NCBI GenBank assembly: GCA_024036415.1
Contig: JAMWET010002920.1
Span: 1,416,121 to 1,480,120, forward strand
Origin: Prochilodus magdalenae
Taxonomy: Eukaryota; Chordata; Actinopteri; Characiformes; Prochilodontidae
DNA length: 64,000 bases
Reading direction: 5' to 3'
The position numbers were made by a program, and so were the translations under genes. Every line of letters begins with the position of its first letter. Position 1 is the first letter of the stretch. Shown here piece after piece: positions 25,536 to 36,747 of the stretch. The notes beneath the pieces were generated by a model. The model saw only the letters and a list, made by a program, of their open reading frames with translations, had not been told where the DNA came from and did no database searches.

Positions 25536-26143
25536 AGGGACGATTTACACTGAGCATCTCGACTGAGGTACATGGTTTGTGTCTTTTGCCCACATGTGCT
25601 TCTTATAAATACCATTATTGAAACTACACAACTTTTTAAAAGTCACATTAATGAGGGTGGAAAACACTTTGAGCCAAAAGGCTCATACATGATGTTGTTG
25701 GCTATAGATGGCAGATAGTGGCTGTTTACCAGGTCTGGCCAAGTTAAAATAAAACTTAAATTGAGATTTAATAAATGAAGGTACTAGAGAGAAGGCAAGA
25801 AGATGACAAGCAAATTCTGCTGAAAAAAAACCCAACCGGAACATGTGTTATAGTAACGAAAGCTACGTAGCTATAGCCTTTGTTTGCAGTCACTTGTAAC
25901 AAGCCTAAGCTGCTAAAGAAGCACAGGGTATGATTTAAAGGCAAGTAATCACTGTTTTATCTGTGATCACAAGCTAAGAAAGTCTTAGCCCAGCAGCTAA
26001 CCTGTTAAATCTTCACTGTTAATTTCAGAGGCAGACACTTGGGGAGAGAGAGCAGCACCTTTTCCTTTTCTTGTCCATTTGAAGACTTGAGGCAAGGTGA
26101 GTTTCCTCATAGCAGGTAGCTGCTAGGCGCTCTAACTTCCAAT

Positions 26144-26393
26144 GAGTGGCAGAGTGGATAACACTGTTGCGTCATAGAAAGAAGGGTGTGGGTTTGATTC
26201 CTGGCTGGGGCATCCAGGGTCCTTCATGTGTCTGTGTGAGTTTCCTCCCACTGTCTGAAACCATGCAGCCATGTAAAATGGAGATGTTAAATTACCCTGT
26301 AGGTGTTAAAGTGCCCTGCAATGGACTGGTGGCCTGTCCAGGGTATTTTCTGCCTTCTGCCCACTGAACCCGCCACACACCCAGAAGAATAAA
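26144..26393 (+). mobile_element. tRNA-derived SINE, copy 1
   Basis: The head (gagtggcagagtggataaca, then gggtttgattcctggctggg) is a tRNA-like region with A-box and B-box; the B-box matches GGTTCGANTCC with one change. The body continues with the words typical of this fish SINE class: tttcctcccac, attaccctgtaggtg, ccctgcaatggactgg, cctgtccaggg and tgccttctgcccactgaac. Such elements are transcribed by RNA polymerase III and moved by a partner LINE. This copy lacks part of the middle. ORF 26146-26367 is a shadow of it. Confidence 0.88.
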
Positions 26394-27101
26394 AGTGTTT
26401 TCTCTTTTGAACTCTATTTGCATTGACTGTTGTGGACAGAGACCAAGTTTACACCTAATCCTATTTAATCCTACATTTTTTACAGCATAACTGATCATTC
26501 AAAGCACACTTATCTTACTGATTTACAGTTCTCTGACCCTTAAAAGCACATCAAACAACCTCATAAAGAAATACAGGGTAGTAAATCCTTTTATTTTCTC
26601 CTTTTCTCTGTTTATCTTTTTGTGAGGAGGCCGGGGGTCTGTGCACACTACTGTGCTTGAGGTCCAAACTCTGGTGCTTATGCCCCCTTTGGGACGTATA
26701 AATGCTTTGGATGTCAGTTTCCTGTCTCTATTGTTCTCTAGTTAGTCTTGTGCCAATAATAAGCACTCTAGGTCTACGCAGATTTCTCTTTGGGAAAAAT
26801 AAGTGGCAATTGCTCAATTCTGCAATCCCACCGTGTGGTAAACAAACTCAACCACCCCAAAATAACCCACACATACCAACACATTTACATTGCTTGCATC
26901 AAATGTGACACTTCTGCTTTTGCAGAAGTGGCCCATAGTTTGAGTAGATGGTGTTGGTATGTAATATTATTAAGTTTATTATTTTTTTTTTAATTTATTT
27001 ACTTACAAGTTCAGTGTGCTTGCTTATAGTATGTGTGTTGCATTATTTGTACTTTAACTGGTAAACAACTACTGCTCTTCTAAACTGTTGATCCTCCTAG
27101 G

Positions 27102-27416
27102 TCATGCAGGTTACTGAAGCTCAGTGCTCATTGGGTGGAAGACAAGAAACAGCCTGAGCAGGCCAGCAGTCTATTACAGGGCAGACACACAGAGACTCAG
27201 ATTCACACATACTCACACCTAGGGGGCAATTTAGCATCTCTAACTCGCCTGACCGCATGTCTTTTGACTATGAGAGGAAACCACACAGACATGGGGAGAA
27301 CATGCTAACTCTACCTAGAAAAGACCCTGTTTGCCCAGCCGGGAAATTGAACCAAGGCCCCCAGCCTGGGAATCGAACCTGAACCCAGAGGGCAGCAAGT
27401 GAGGTGACAGCACTAT
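27102..27416 (-). mobile_element. tRNA-derived SINE, copy 2, with duplicated B-box
   Basis: On the minus strand the order is the same as in the other copies: a tRNA-like head with an exact GGTTCGATTCC B-box (27370-27380), then a body ending at the ccaatgagc word. Unusually, a second B-box-like word (aattgaacc on the plus strand, about 27344-27352) follows 28 bp into the body, next to a second copy of the ggctggg word. This suggests a short internal tandem duplication of the B-box region. Confidence 0.88.
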
Positions 27417-28774
27417 TGTAGAGATCTATCGTGTAATTCTGGCTCTGTATCTTTCTCGAGAAAGAGATTAGGCGTTCTTCATCAAAACAATCTGAATGAC
27501 TCTGACATTTAAAAGAAAGGGTGGAATTCACTTTTAACGGTAGCTAATCTTGCTAGGTGTGTTCGTTTGAAAAGGCATGTGAAATCTTGTTGGGAAATAT
27601 TTTTGCTGACGGCGTACCTGCCTTGTTTATATACACCCATAAACAGTGTACACATGCAGCCTCATATAAAACATGTGATCTCTTAAACTCTGTGCTAGTC
27701 ATCTTTCTGCCATGGTATCCCTTGGCTATCCCTTTCTCTGTTCTGCGGTATACACGACTGGAATTGTGTCTTTACTGGAAAATGAACTGACCTGATGCTC
27801 TGGAGCAACTGAATTGAATCTTGTGATGTCCTGGCTAGCGTCCTGTTCACTCTGGAGGACAGCACTGCTGCTACACTCTCATCATCGGAGTGCCTGCAGT
27901 ATTAACATTTTGGGCCAGCTCACTTAGCCTGCCTCGAAAAACTGTGTCCCACATCCCTCATTCTGTTCCTTAACACCAGTGGTGGATGGAATAAAAATAG
28001 CTGTAAAGCCTTGAAGCTGGGCTTGTTGTTTCATCAAGGGCCTCTAGAGTTTATTTCAACTCATTTTCAAGGCAAACTGTTTGCTTAATGAGATTATTGA
28101 AGTTCAATAATCAAGGAGATCCAAAAGTACCTTGGTTCTTTAATCTAACATCATATCTGTGAACTGCTGAATAGTAAATCCCAGCCTGATCGATCATTCT
28201 CTTTGGGAAACACATAGAGGCTACCAAGACTTCCATGTAAGATGCTGTGTATATGTATTTCCCAAAAGTCGTAAGAGAGTACAACCTGAGAGGGTTGTTC
28301 CTAATGAGGTTATAGATCCTGAGTGTGGTCTTGGTCTCAAATTAATGTCCCAGTTTCAGGGAAATGGGGGAATCATACAGTTCTGGAAACCACCCGAATG
28401 CAAACCCCATTTGTCACATTTTTTAATCGGTCATTACTTAATATTAAGAACCCATTCAAACAGAATAATATTTCATATTTTACTGCTTATTTAAAATATA
28501 ATTTGTATTGTATTCAAAAGGGAAAAACAGGTCACTGTTCATCTTTATTTTGAATAACCTAGCTTTATTGAGTCTGGAGGAAAGTCGCTGGACATGCATT
28601 GTAGTGTATCAGCCTGTGAACTTAATTATAAATTAAAAGTCAGAAGTCAGAAAGTCAGGCCAGATTCGAAGGAGTTTTTCTGACCATGTCATAGATCTTC
28701 ACACATTAATGTCACATGCACAGACTCTAAAATGCAAAAACAACACTGTGCTAATGAAGATCATAATACACTCA

Positions 28775-29225
28775 TCATCCAAAAAACAGTTGCACCCAGA
28801 AGGAAGTGTTGGACTGCAATGCTATTTGGAAGAAGAGGAAGGTTACCAGGAACAATAAATGGTGATACATTTGTGGGAACTGTGGATTGATATGGGGACC
28901 ATGCCATTCAGAGCCACTCCTTGACAGTCTGGCATGACACCGTTGCAGTCTTGGTGATGCTGACGTGGTGTTAAGGGCAGGATGAGATCTGTGTGAATGT
29001 AGAATGAGGTCTGTGTGAATGTAGTCCTGCATTGTGCAGTCACTAGCACTAACAGGATGACTCATTAAGGGCATCGCTGCTCTCTGAATGTCCACAATTA
29101 AGGTCTGTAGGGTACAGCAATAAGGCCTGTCCTCGCCTATGTCACATGCCCGGTGGAGTGTGAAACTTAAATCATTCGTATTTCTTAGTATATCAAACCT
29201 ACCCAACAAGTTGATGTTGAGAAGC
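28775..29225 (-). mobile_element. Unnamed repeat family A, copy 2
   Basis: This is the opposite-strand counterpart of 21669-22308. The plus strand starts actcatcatcc, then cagttgcacccagaagg, which is the inverted right end of the element, and continues with blocks that are the reverse complement of copy 1. Inside, a 22-bp unit (tgtgtgaatgtag and neighbours) is tandemly doubled at about 28981-29024. The other terminal repeat is missing past the caacaag word at about 29203. ORF 28775-29209 (minus, 144 codons) is not preserved in copy 1 and is not supported as a gene. Confidence 0.75.
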
Positions 29226-30042
29226 TGGTTTAGCTTGATTCAATACTGCAGTAGTCTGTTTAAGCAAGACAATATCATGATAGAAAATATCCATTAGTGT
29301 GGAAATCCTTCTCCAAGTTTTGACCAGGTTCCTCTTTGAGGACTCTTTTAACTCACTTGCAATCATCAGATTCATCTGCAACCAATATCATCTTCACCAA
29401 TATCGTGCAATACATTGCTGACTGGTCAGAAGCAATCCACCCAGTACGACAGCCATCCATTATATTTATGGTCGTTAGGTTGACCATTGTTGATGTCACC
29501 AAAGTTAGGATGCCAATTGGGACTGAGCTACTGTCATCTTTAATACAATATTGGTCTCCACTGCTGCTAAAGAGTGTGTAATTTTGAGATAAGCCTTTAT
29601 CTGTGCTGAAGCTCAGTGCTCGTTAGGATAAACGAGTGCACATAATATCCAATATTCATGTCTTGATTCCTTTCTATGAACTATTAACTATGAACAGAGA
29701 CTCTATGATTACCAGCAATATTATTTACTGAACGTAATGTCAGCAGGACTACTCTCATCACTCCGTTTGAGTGTCTGTGAGTGTGTAGTGTGTGCAAACA
29801 CTAAATGAGCTGATCTTGGAATAAACCGGAGAACCGTTTGGCAGATTGGTGCGTGTTGTTTTCGTCTGTGCTAAATATTGTATATTAGAAAGAGAGTACG
29901 TAATGTACAAGAGTGCATCAGTGCTCTAATTAACTGATGCTAATTAGTTTTGTTTGCTTTGAGAAATGTCAATAGGATTTTTAAGCACATAGAAACGCTT
30001 AGTTTAGCAAAGGGCTTGTCATTTCAGACATGCTACGGTAGC

Positions 30043-30342
30043 TGGGTGGCACAGTGGGTAGTGCTGACGCTTCACAGCATGAAGAGCCTGGGTCTGGTTC
30101 CTGGCTGGGGCGTCTGGGGTTCTTTCTGTGTGGAGCTTGCCTGTTTGTATGTGTTTCCAATGGGTGATACAGCTTTTTACCACAGTCCAAGGACTTACTG
30201 TCAGGTGAGATTGCCCCTAGGCTTGTGTGAATGTGTGTCTGTCCTGCAGTGGACTGGCAGCTGGTCCAGAATGTTTCCTGCCTTCTGCCCAATGAACACT
30301 GGGGTAGGTTTCAGCACCCACTGCGATGGAAAAGGATAGGCA
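30043..30342 (+). mobile_element. tRNA-derived SINE, copy 3
   Basis: The head tgggtggcacagtgggtag with gggtctggttcctggctggg is tRNA-like, and the B-box has two changes. The body has attgcccctagg, tgtcctgcagtggactgg and ctgccttctgcccaatgaac, followed by a ctgcgatgg tail. It is the most complete copy in the window. ORFs 29950-30339 (plus) and 29999-30292 (minus) are shadows of this element. Confidence 0.88.
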
Positions 30343-31193
30343 GCTCAGAAGACAAACAAATATAGTAGTCGTCTGTTAGATATGAATTTCTAGGGATGAG
30401 TCAGATTGTAGTTCCTTTACAACCAAAGTTGCTAATTCCTTTAGCTGTTTAGATTATTTCTATGAGGCTTTTGTTTAACCTGAAGTCCACACCTTGTGGA
30501 TTAAATGAACACATGAAACTCAGCAGCACATTTGCAGTACTTTCTTTTACCCAAAACTGCAGTGCAAGTAACATTATTCGATCTTTAATGGCATTTTTGA
30601 AGGTGTTTTAAATGTGTAAATGAATAATCAGTTGCCATTTAAAAAACATGAATCATATTAAGTGCTACATGGAAAGTAAGAGGCAACTGGCTACTTACCA
30701 CAATGAGCCACAAATAATTCTACTACTGGTTCAGCATTCAACAGCATTCAGAAAGACCTGGCTCACATTATTAACATCATGAAATTGCAACACAGATAAG
30801 CCAAAATAAAAATAATTCATTGGCTGATTGCATGTTTGGAGCAATTATCTGCTGATTGCAATGTGGACCAAATCTGATTCCTACAATTTATTTTGGGGGC
30901 AGGAAACGATGTTAGAACAGTAAATTAAAAGGCCTTCAAAACCAGGCTATATTACATCGATTCTGAAATATGTCTAACTATCAAGCATAACTTTATTAAA
31001 CATATAAGGTGAGTTATTGGGTAAATTATTACTGTATCCATACTGTCTGTCTTCATGCTAGGGCACATGCACATATGTACTTGTCTCATGTTCTTGTTTA
31101 TGCACCAGAGAAGCAGCCCAAATATGTTTCATTGTACTGTATTCACTGTATATGTATATGGACCACAAAGTTGAACTGAACTCTCACTCTCGC

Positions 31194-31194
<1 letters not shown>
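30343..31194. other. Intergenic DNA, no gene seen
   Basis: AT-rich unique-looking sequence; no gene or named repeat recognised. Confidence 0.6.

Positions 31195-31277
<83 letters not shown>
31195..31277. repeat. Compound (CT)15(AT)26 microsatellite
   Basis: A (CT)n run passes directly into a long pure (AT)n run. The AT part can extrude a cruciform and is likely to vary in length between individuals. Confidence 0.97.
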
Positions 31278-31278
<1 letters not shown>

Positions 31279-31526
31279 TGAAATATAATATTGCGCCCAG
31301 CTAAAGCTGGAACTAAGCCATTATTTACTGAAATCTTACATATTCTCTAAATAATCCTCGAGGTTATGGGTGTATGCGCTGGATGTGTTTTCCCAGTAAT
31401 GAGGCCTCAGGTGACAAAGTCCTCCAGCCATTCCCAGCCATTCACACAAAGTGCAGACTGTGTGAATCCAGTCGTTGTTATCACATGGTCCTCTGTCTCT
31501 ATCAATTTCCTCTAATGCTGCATATG

Positions 31527-31529
<3 letters not shown>

Positions 31530-31561
<32 letters not shown>
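31530..31561. repeat. (GT)15 microsatellite
   Basis: Pure dinucleotide run, 250 bp from the compound CT/AT repeat. The ORFs reading Cys-Val or Thr-His repeats across it are artefacts. Confidence 0.97.
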
Positions 31562-32654
31562 TGTAAACAACTAGAGGTCACATTCAAAGTGGTTATGGGA
31601 ATTTTACTGACTAACGCTATATGGACCTTCACCAGGGCTTGATCCTGAAATGTGAAGTATAAATTGGTGAAGTACAAATCATGACAGTCCAGAAGTGTCA
31701 CCGAGTGATTTGATCACTTCTGGGGTAAAGCCCCACATTGGCTCCCCTGTATCGTGTGCTGTGACTTATTGGCACCCTGTTGAGAGAAGGGAAAAAGTGT
31801 TCATTTGAGATTAAGGCTGTTATGTTGGTGAGCCCACTGCCAAACCCTGCACTGAAGCCGCTACTGGCAAAGCTGATTGGGAGAACCACAGGCAAAGCCT
31901 GCTGTGGATTCACTTGGAGCTGTTTCTCTTCCCTGTGGGTTCACCACAAAAACTGGGCTCACAGCAAAATTTGAGCTGCCAAGGAGAATTACTCAGATAA
32001 ATCTATCAGTAAATAGTCCAAACCAATCAAAAACCTTATGGTTGCTATATTGAGCATGATAAGATGATAAGATGAGCAGGGAGCAAAGCGTTGCACAAAC
32101 CCATATTCTCTGGAAGCCCTGAAACTGTAACTGTATCTGCGACTGTTCAGTGTATATACATCACGTAGCTTTTCTAAGCAGCCTGCAAATCTTTTGGTGA
32201 AAAAACAACATTTTTGTGGATGCAAGTCTCTTGTCTTACATAACGCTGCTGTGTGTGTATGGATTTATGTATATTAGCTGCTCATTGAAAAATAAGCCCT
32301 AGATGACCAAGAGAGTGAGCTTCCTTGTGTCCTTCTCTTTTCTTGTGACCTACAGACAAAATTACCACCGCGCTATCCCAGGTGTCTACTCAATCACAGC
32401 TCAATGAGCTAATGATAGGCTGCTGCACATGATAATATGTAAATTTCTTTCGTGAGTGGCTGGTTTTATAAAGCTAGGCCAGGAGAAATTGCAGCTTTTT
32501 ATCTTGAGGTTTTGTTGATTTACTGCTTTCCCAGAATCGCCCTGATTTAGCTGAGATTAGCCGGAATTTTTGGGCTGGTCACCCTTGAAGGACACAGCTG
32601 AAGAAAAACGACTAATAGTAAGCAGTAGTGAGCATTACTTCAGAACGTAGAACT
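31562..32654. other. Intergenic DNA, no gene seen
   Basis: Nothing recognisable. The 31.7-31.95 kb part is more GC-rich than its flanks and lacks obvious repeats; a regulatory role is possible but unsupported. Confidence 0.55.
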
Positions 32655-32659
32655 GCACA

Positions 32660-32735
32660 GTTTTGTGTTTTGCTGCTCCAACACACCTGATTCAGCTCGA
32701 GAAGAACTTGATCACTGGCTAATTATGCAGTATGA
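32660..32735. repeat. Fragment of a dispersed fish repeat
   Basis: The run tgctccaacacacctgattc, then agctcgagaagaacttgat and ctaattatgcag, resembles a short repeat that I recall as widespread in fish DNA. It sits just before the minisatellite. Family name unknown. Confidence 0.4.
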
Positions 32736-32789
32736 CTGTTATCCTACCCCCACCCCTCACCCACTGAAAGAACAAACTACATTCGAAAA

Positions 32790-33605
32790 ATCAGGAAGCT
32801 GGCAAATAAGAAGCTGAATGCCAGTGGCAGAATGTAAATACTGCACAATTTAAGGTGGAGTGGAAAAGATCAAACAAGAAGCTGATGAATAAGAAGCGGT
32901 ATGCCAGTGCCAGGATGTATATAGTGCAGCATTTAAGGTGGAATGGGAGAAATCAATCAGGAAGCTGGCAAATAAGAAGCTGGATGCCAGTGCCAGAATG
33001 TATATACTGCACCATTTAAGGTGGAATGGGAAAGATCAAACAAAAAGCTGATGAATAAGAAGCGGTATGCCAGTGCCAGAATGTATATACTGCACCATTT
33101 AAGGTGGAATGGGAGAAACTAAAGAAGAAGCTGGAGAATAGGAAACTAAATGCCAGTGCCAGGATGTATATACTGCACCATGTAAGGTGGAATGGAAAAA
33201 ATCAATCAGGAAGCTGGCAAATAAGAAGCTGAATGCCAGTGCCAGAATGTATATACTGCACCATTTAAGGTGGAATGGAAAAAAATGAAGAAGAAGCTGG
33301 AGAATGAAAAGATTAATGCCAAAGCCAAAATGTAAATACTGCACAATTTAAGGTGGAACTGGACAGATCAAACAAGGAGCTGGCGAATAAGAAGCGGTGC
33401 CTGAATGCATTTACAGCTCCATTTAAGGTGGAATGGAAAAAATGAAGACGAAGCTGGAGAATGAAAAGCTTTATGTCCGTGGCAGAATGTTAATACTGCA
33501 CTATTTAAGGTGGAATGGGAAACGTAACAAAAAGCTGATGAATAAGAAGCTGAATGTCAATGTCAACAGAAAATCAATGCTACACCATTTTTGGAACTGG
33601 AACTG
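32790..33605 (+). repeat. 83-bp minisatellite, about ten units
   Basis: The word aagctg (gagctg in one unit) recurs at 32796, 32879, 32962, 33045, 33128, 33211, 33294, 33377, 33451 and 33532: seven spacings of exactly 83 bp, then 74 and 81. Each unit also has a gccagtgccagaatgtat-type block and a catttaaggtggaatgg-type block. Units fall into three types by the words after aagctg: A (gcaaataagaag), B (atgaataagaag) and C (gagaat). The order is roughly A B A B C A C mixed C B, so copies have been exchanged as groups. Because 83 is not a multiple of three and stops occur in every unit, the array does not encode a repeat protein. Confidence 0.95.
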
Positions 33606-33859
33606 GAAAATACACAAATAGCTGGTAAATGAGATTTCAGTCGCATTAACCATTTACTTTCAGTCTCATAAGTATTAATTAAGATAAGAAGTAATGATCC
33701 TACTAGGATAAAGTTTTGTGAACAGAACTGCCAATAAATGCATCACAGCAGGACAGTCTGACAAGCGTTGTTCCTCTTCCTGCATCTTCTAGCTGATACT
33801 GTAGCACCACCAAACTCAATGCAAAAAATGCAAAACCTGAAAGGCGCTTTATACAGTCA

Positions 33860-34125
33860 GTGTGTGGGTTTTGTGTTATGGGGTACTCCCATGTAGCAAC
33901 ATGGCGGCTCTACAAGGCAGCCTCAATTAAAAGACCACCAGCTCCTACGTAGGTATAAAGAGTTTATTCTAAACTAATGATAACAAAATTATTTATAGGT
34001 ATAGGTGATTATATATTAAAGAAAACATCATTTTGTACTGTATATTATTTTCCTTTCCACTAATATACCTGCCCAAATCTTACACAACGCTCCTTTAAAC
34101 CATACCCTAAAGTTCCATTGGTAGA
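33860..34125. repeat. Possible decayed DNA-transposon-derived repeat
   Basis: The words agctcctacgtaggtataaa, aggtgattatatatta, aaagaaaacat and cccaaatcttacaca, then cgctcctttaa, occur in the order of a nonautonomous element I associate with fish genomes. Ends and superfamily are not clear. Confidence 0.35.
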
Positions 34126-34599
34126 ATGATGCTCGATTATGATCCACTGTGAGAAACTCTAATAAGAACATTTTTGGCCAAGTGCAATATGAGGAATTTG
34201 CCTTGATGGAACTGCTGTATACATAAATTATGGACAGTACAGAGCAGCCTATAAATAGAGGAGAAATAAACCAAATGACTAGTTTAACCAAATCTAAACA
34301 TCCACAGAATAGAAACTAAATGCACACACTGTTTACAGTGATGCCGTCATTGAGAGATTAATGATGCAATCAAAGAGAGATTAACTGTGATCTTCTTCTG
34401 CCAGATTCCTAAAAGCTTTAGGTTACGTCATGTTATGATAACCTATTTGTGCACGCAAATTCAGCTCAGTGTTCTGTATTGGGCCCAAACAGCCGCTTCC
34501 CTCCCTCCTTCATTCAAATGCAACCTGGTTTTACATCGTTGACGTGCTCCTCAAGTATGTTTACCAGACCGGCTGCCTCTCCACTCAGTAAAACAGTCG
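34126..34599. other. Upstream flank of the promoter, nothing specific
   Basis: No gene or repeat recognised. Composition shifts from AT-rich to balanced towards the CpG-rich region that starts at about 34.6 kb. Confidence 0.5.
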
Positions 34600-34790
34600 A
34601 GTGGAAACTTTTAAAGAGAAACATATGAAGCACTTTTCTCGCGCTCTGATTGGAGCAACTCGGCGTCAGTTGCGCGGCGGAGGGCGTGTCCTAGCCGCGC
34701 TCGCTCTCGGCGCTGTTGTAGTTCTAGCGCAGTGTCGCTGTGTTTTGTAGGCGTGTGGACTTCGCCGTACTGAGGGTTCCACCACTGCGC
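34600..34790 (+). promoter_or_regulatory. CpG-rich, TATA-less promoter region
   Basis: The stretch is dense in CpG (ctcgcgctc, cggcgtcag, tgcgcggcgg, ccgcgctcgc, ctcggcgctg), unlike most of the window. It holds an inverted CCAAT box (ctgattgg, 34646-34653) and GC/KLF-type boxes (ggcggagggcgtgtcc, about 34675-34690); no TATA box is placed to fit. CpG richness continues past the first exon to about 35.5 kb, as expected of a CpG-island promoter. Direction is inferred from the splice donor at 34964. The exact transcription start is not visible; about 34700-34790 is my estimate. Confidence 0.6.
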
Positions 34791-34963
34791 TCTCTCAGCA
34801 CCAACTGGAGGGGGGAAAAAATCACAAAGCTCTCGGGGAAACATTGACTAATCTTATCTTGCTGCCTCTCTGTTGCGTCTTTGTGTCGCGGGCGGGCTCT
34901 GTGACCCACAGGAATCAGCTTTCAGCTCGCACACAAAGGAAGGAGAATTAACAGGAGACAAAG
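34760..34963 (+). other. Putative untranslated first exon
   Basis: From about 34740 to the donor there is no ATG on the plus strand, in a region of mixed composition where a few would be expected. The stretch ends gagacaaag followed by gtaagt (34964-34969), a near-consensus 5' splice site. In the reading frame that joins the candidate exon at 51743 there is a TAA at 34950-34952, so translation cannot enter from here in that frame. I infer a 5' UTR exon; its 5' end is a guess. The overlapping ORFs at 34611-35058 are short and unsupported. A cDNA or CAGE tag would settle it. Confidence 0.55.
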
Positions 34964-35875
34964 GTAAGTGGCCTGCTCTGTTTCTACTGTGCTGGAAGTT
35001 TTCTGTGCCTTCCTCGCTGTACGTACTTGTACTTGAGCGCTACTCGTGCTGGGTATAGGTCTCTGCTGAGCGGGGTTTGGTGCTGAATTCGGACTGAACA
35101 GATTTCATTCTCTACGGACAGACGTGTTGCTGTGACTGCTGCTGCTTCTGCTGCTGTCGAGACACAAAGCGAAAAGCCTGTATTGCATTGCATTCGCCAG
35201 TGCAACCGCATTTAAAGTCCTGCGCGTTATGTAGACCGGCCGCTCTGCTTTATTCCTTCATGCGTTTGTTTTCTGTTCTTTGGCGCATGGGGTGTAGTTG
35301 TCCTCTTCGTGCGCTCTCGTCTGCATCGCACTTAGACCGAACCGTGCTCCCTGTGCAATATTGCATCTGCAACCTCAGCTGATGATAAGGCTGCGATTAG
35401 TGCTGCAGTGGTGTTGGCACGGCATGGACCGCTGTCCCAGCGGTGTGTACTCGTTGGGAAACAGATGGGAGGAGTGAGCGTGAGTGTGTTTCCTGGCATG
35501 GGAAGTTGGTTTGCTGTGCGCCGGAGTGGAAAAGGCATGGTGAATTGACAGCCATCAGTGGTGAGCAGCTCCAGGCTCGGCCACTGGACTGGGCAGTACT
35601 GTTCTTGGCTCTCTGGAGCTAATCAGCCTCTAAGGAGCTCGGCACTGGTGTCCCCACAGACGGTGTTTTGGCCTGAACGAATAGCATCTCCATGCCTGTT
35701 TTGTACTGGCTGTTTTTCAGTGTTCCAGCATCCCTATCCCTAACTTTAAACAGCCTGTAGAGGGTGTTGCACATCCTGTCCACATCTGTCCGCAAGACGA
35801 AAACACTGGGTTTAGTAGGGAATGGTCTTTAGCAAGTTCACAAATACCTTACTGTGCTGCTCGTCCTCTTTGCTT

Positions 35876-35917
35876 GTTGTTGTTTGTTGTTGTTGTTGTT
35901 TGTTGTTGTTTATTGCT
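35876..35917. repeat. (TTG)n microsatellite
   Basis: About 40 bp of ttg units with ttt interruptions, inside the putative first intron. The ORF 35822-36106, which reads Cys-Cys-Leu and Gln-Gln repeats here, is an artefact. Confidence 0.95.
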
Positions 35918-36699
35918 GTTCGGAGATTTGGAGTGGGCTTTTCAGACTCCAGGATGGGGCACATAAGGAGAAAATTACCCCACATGTGTACAATACACAT
36001 TAAGCAACAGCAGCAGTATCAGTATCCTGCTGGCCAAGCCGCTTCACTCAGCAGTACAAGTAGAATTAAAAGCTCTGTCTTGAGCTGGCGGCTTCTCGCT
36101 CTCTGATTGGACATGCTGATGAATAGATGACTGCGCTATCAGACCTTTCTGGTATATCTATCTCCCTTTTTATGACGGATAACAGTTTTTGAGTGATCGT
36201 GCTTCCACCATAATTGCCATATAAGTGCTCTTAAAAAGATTCACCCATTAATTCTGTTGCAAGAAGAAGCTTAATGGACTTCAGAACTATGGAGCAGTCA
36301 GCATGACATTTTCTCTTCAATAACGTTTTTCTCCTCTTAAATGCCTCGGCCTAACAGGACGAGCCTGAACTATAAGCTTAATAGATTCAAATGCATGATG
36401 GATGTTTTGTGTTATGATTATTGTTATTATGTTTGTTTATATTTTTCTTAACTATGAATTTCCTATGGAGTGTTTACATATTTTGCCTGCTGTTGTCTGC
36501 ATGCAGACCTGTCTTTCATAATCATTTATCTTTTGTAAATATTTTTGTAGAATATTTTTTTAAGATAATAAATAAAATAATAATAAAAAAGTGAGGTAAT
36601 ACGTAACATATAGTAATGTTACACCCTGAGACAAAGCGACAGCACAGGGGAAAAAAGAAAACAGACCCCATACTGTGTGTGTACTAATTCAACAATAAC

Positions 36700-36747
36700 A
36701 TTATCATTATTATTATTATTATTATTATTAATATTGTTATTATTATA
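36700..36747. repeat. (ATT)n microsatellite
   Basis: About ten att units followed by imperfect attgtt and attatt units. Just downstream, tgctgcacaatat at about 36770 recalls a hAT-like terminal sequence, but no partner end was found. Confidence 0.9.

Noticed and set aside
26144..26215. Functional tRNA gene
   Set aside because: The A- and B-box words are the head of a SINE: a cloverleaf is not preserved and the SINE body follows directly.
32962..33621. Possible repeat protein encoded by the minisatellite (a unit can be read as K-L-A-N-K-K-L)
   Set aside because: The 83-bp period is not a multiple of three, and stops occur in every frame within two units.
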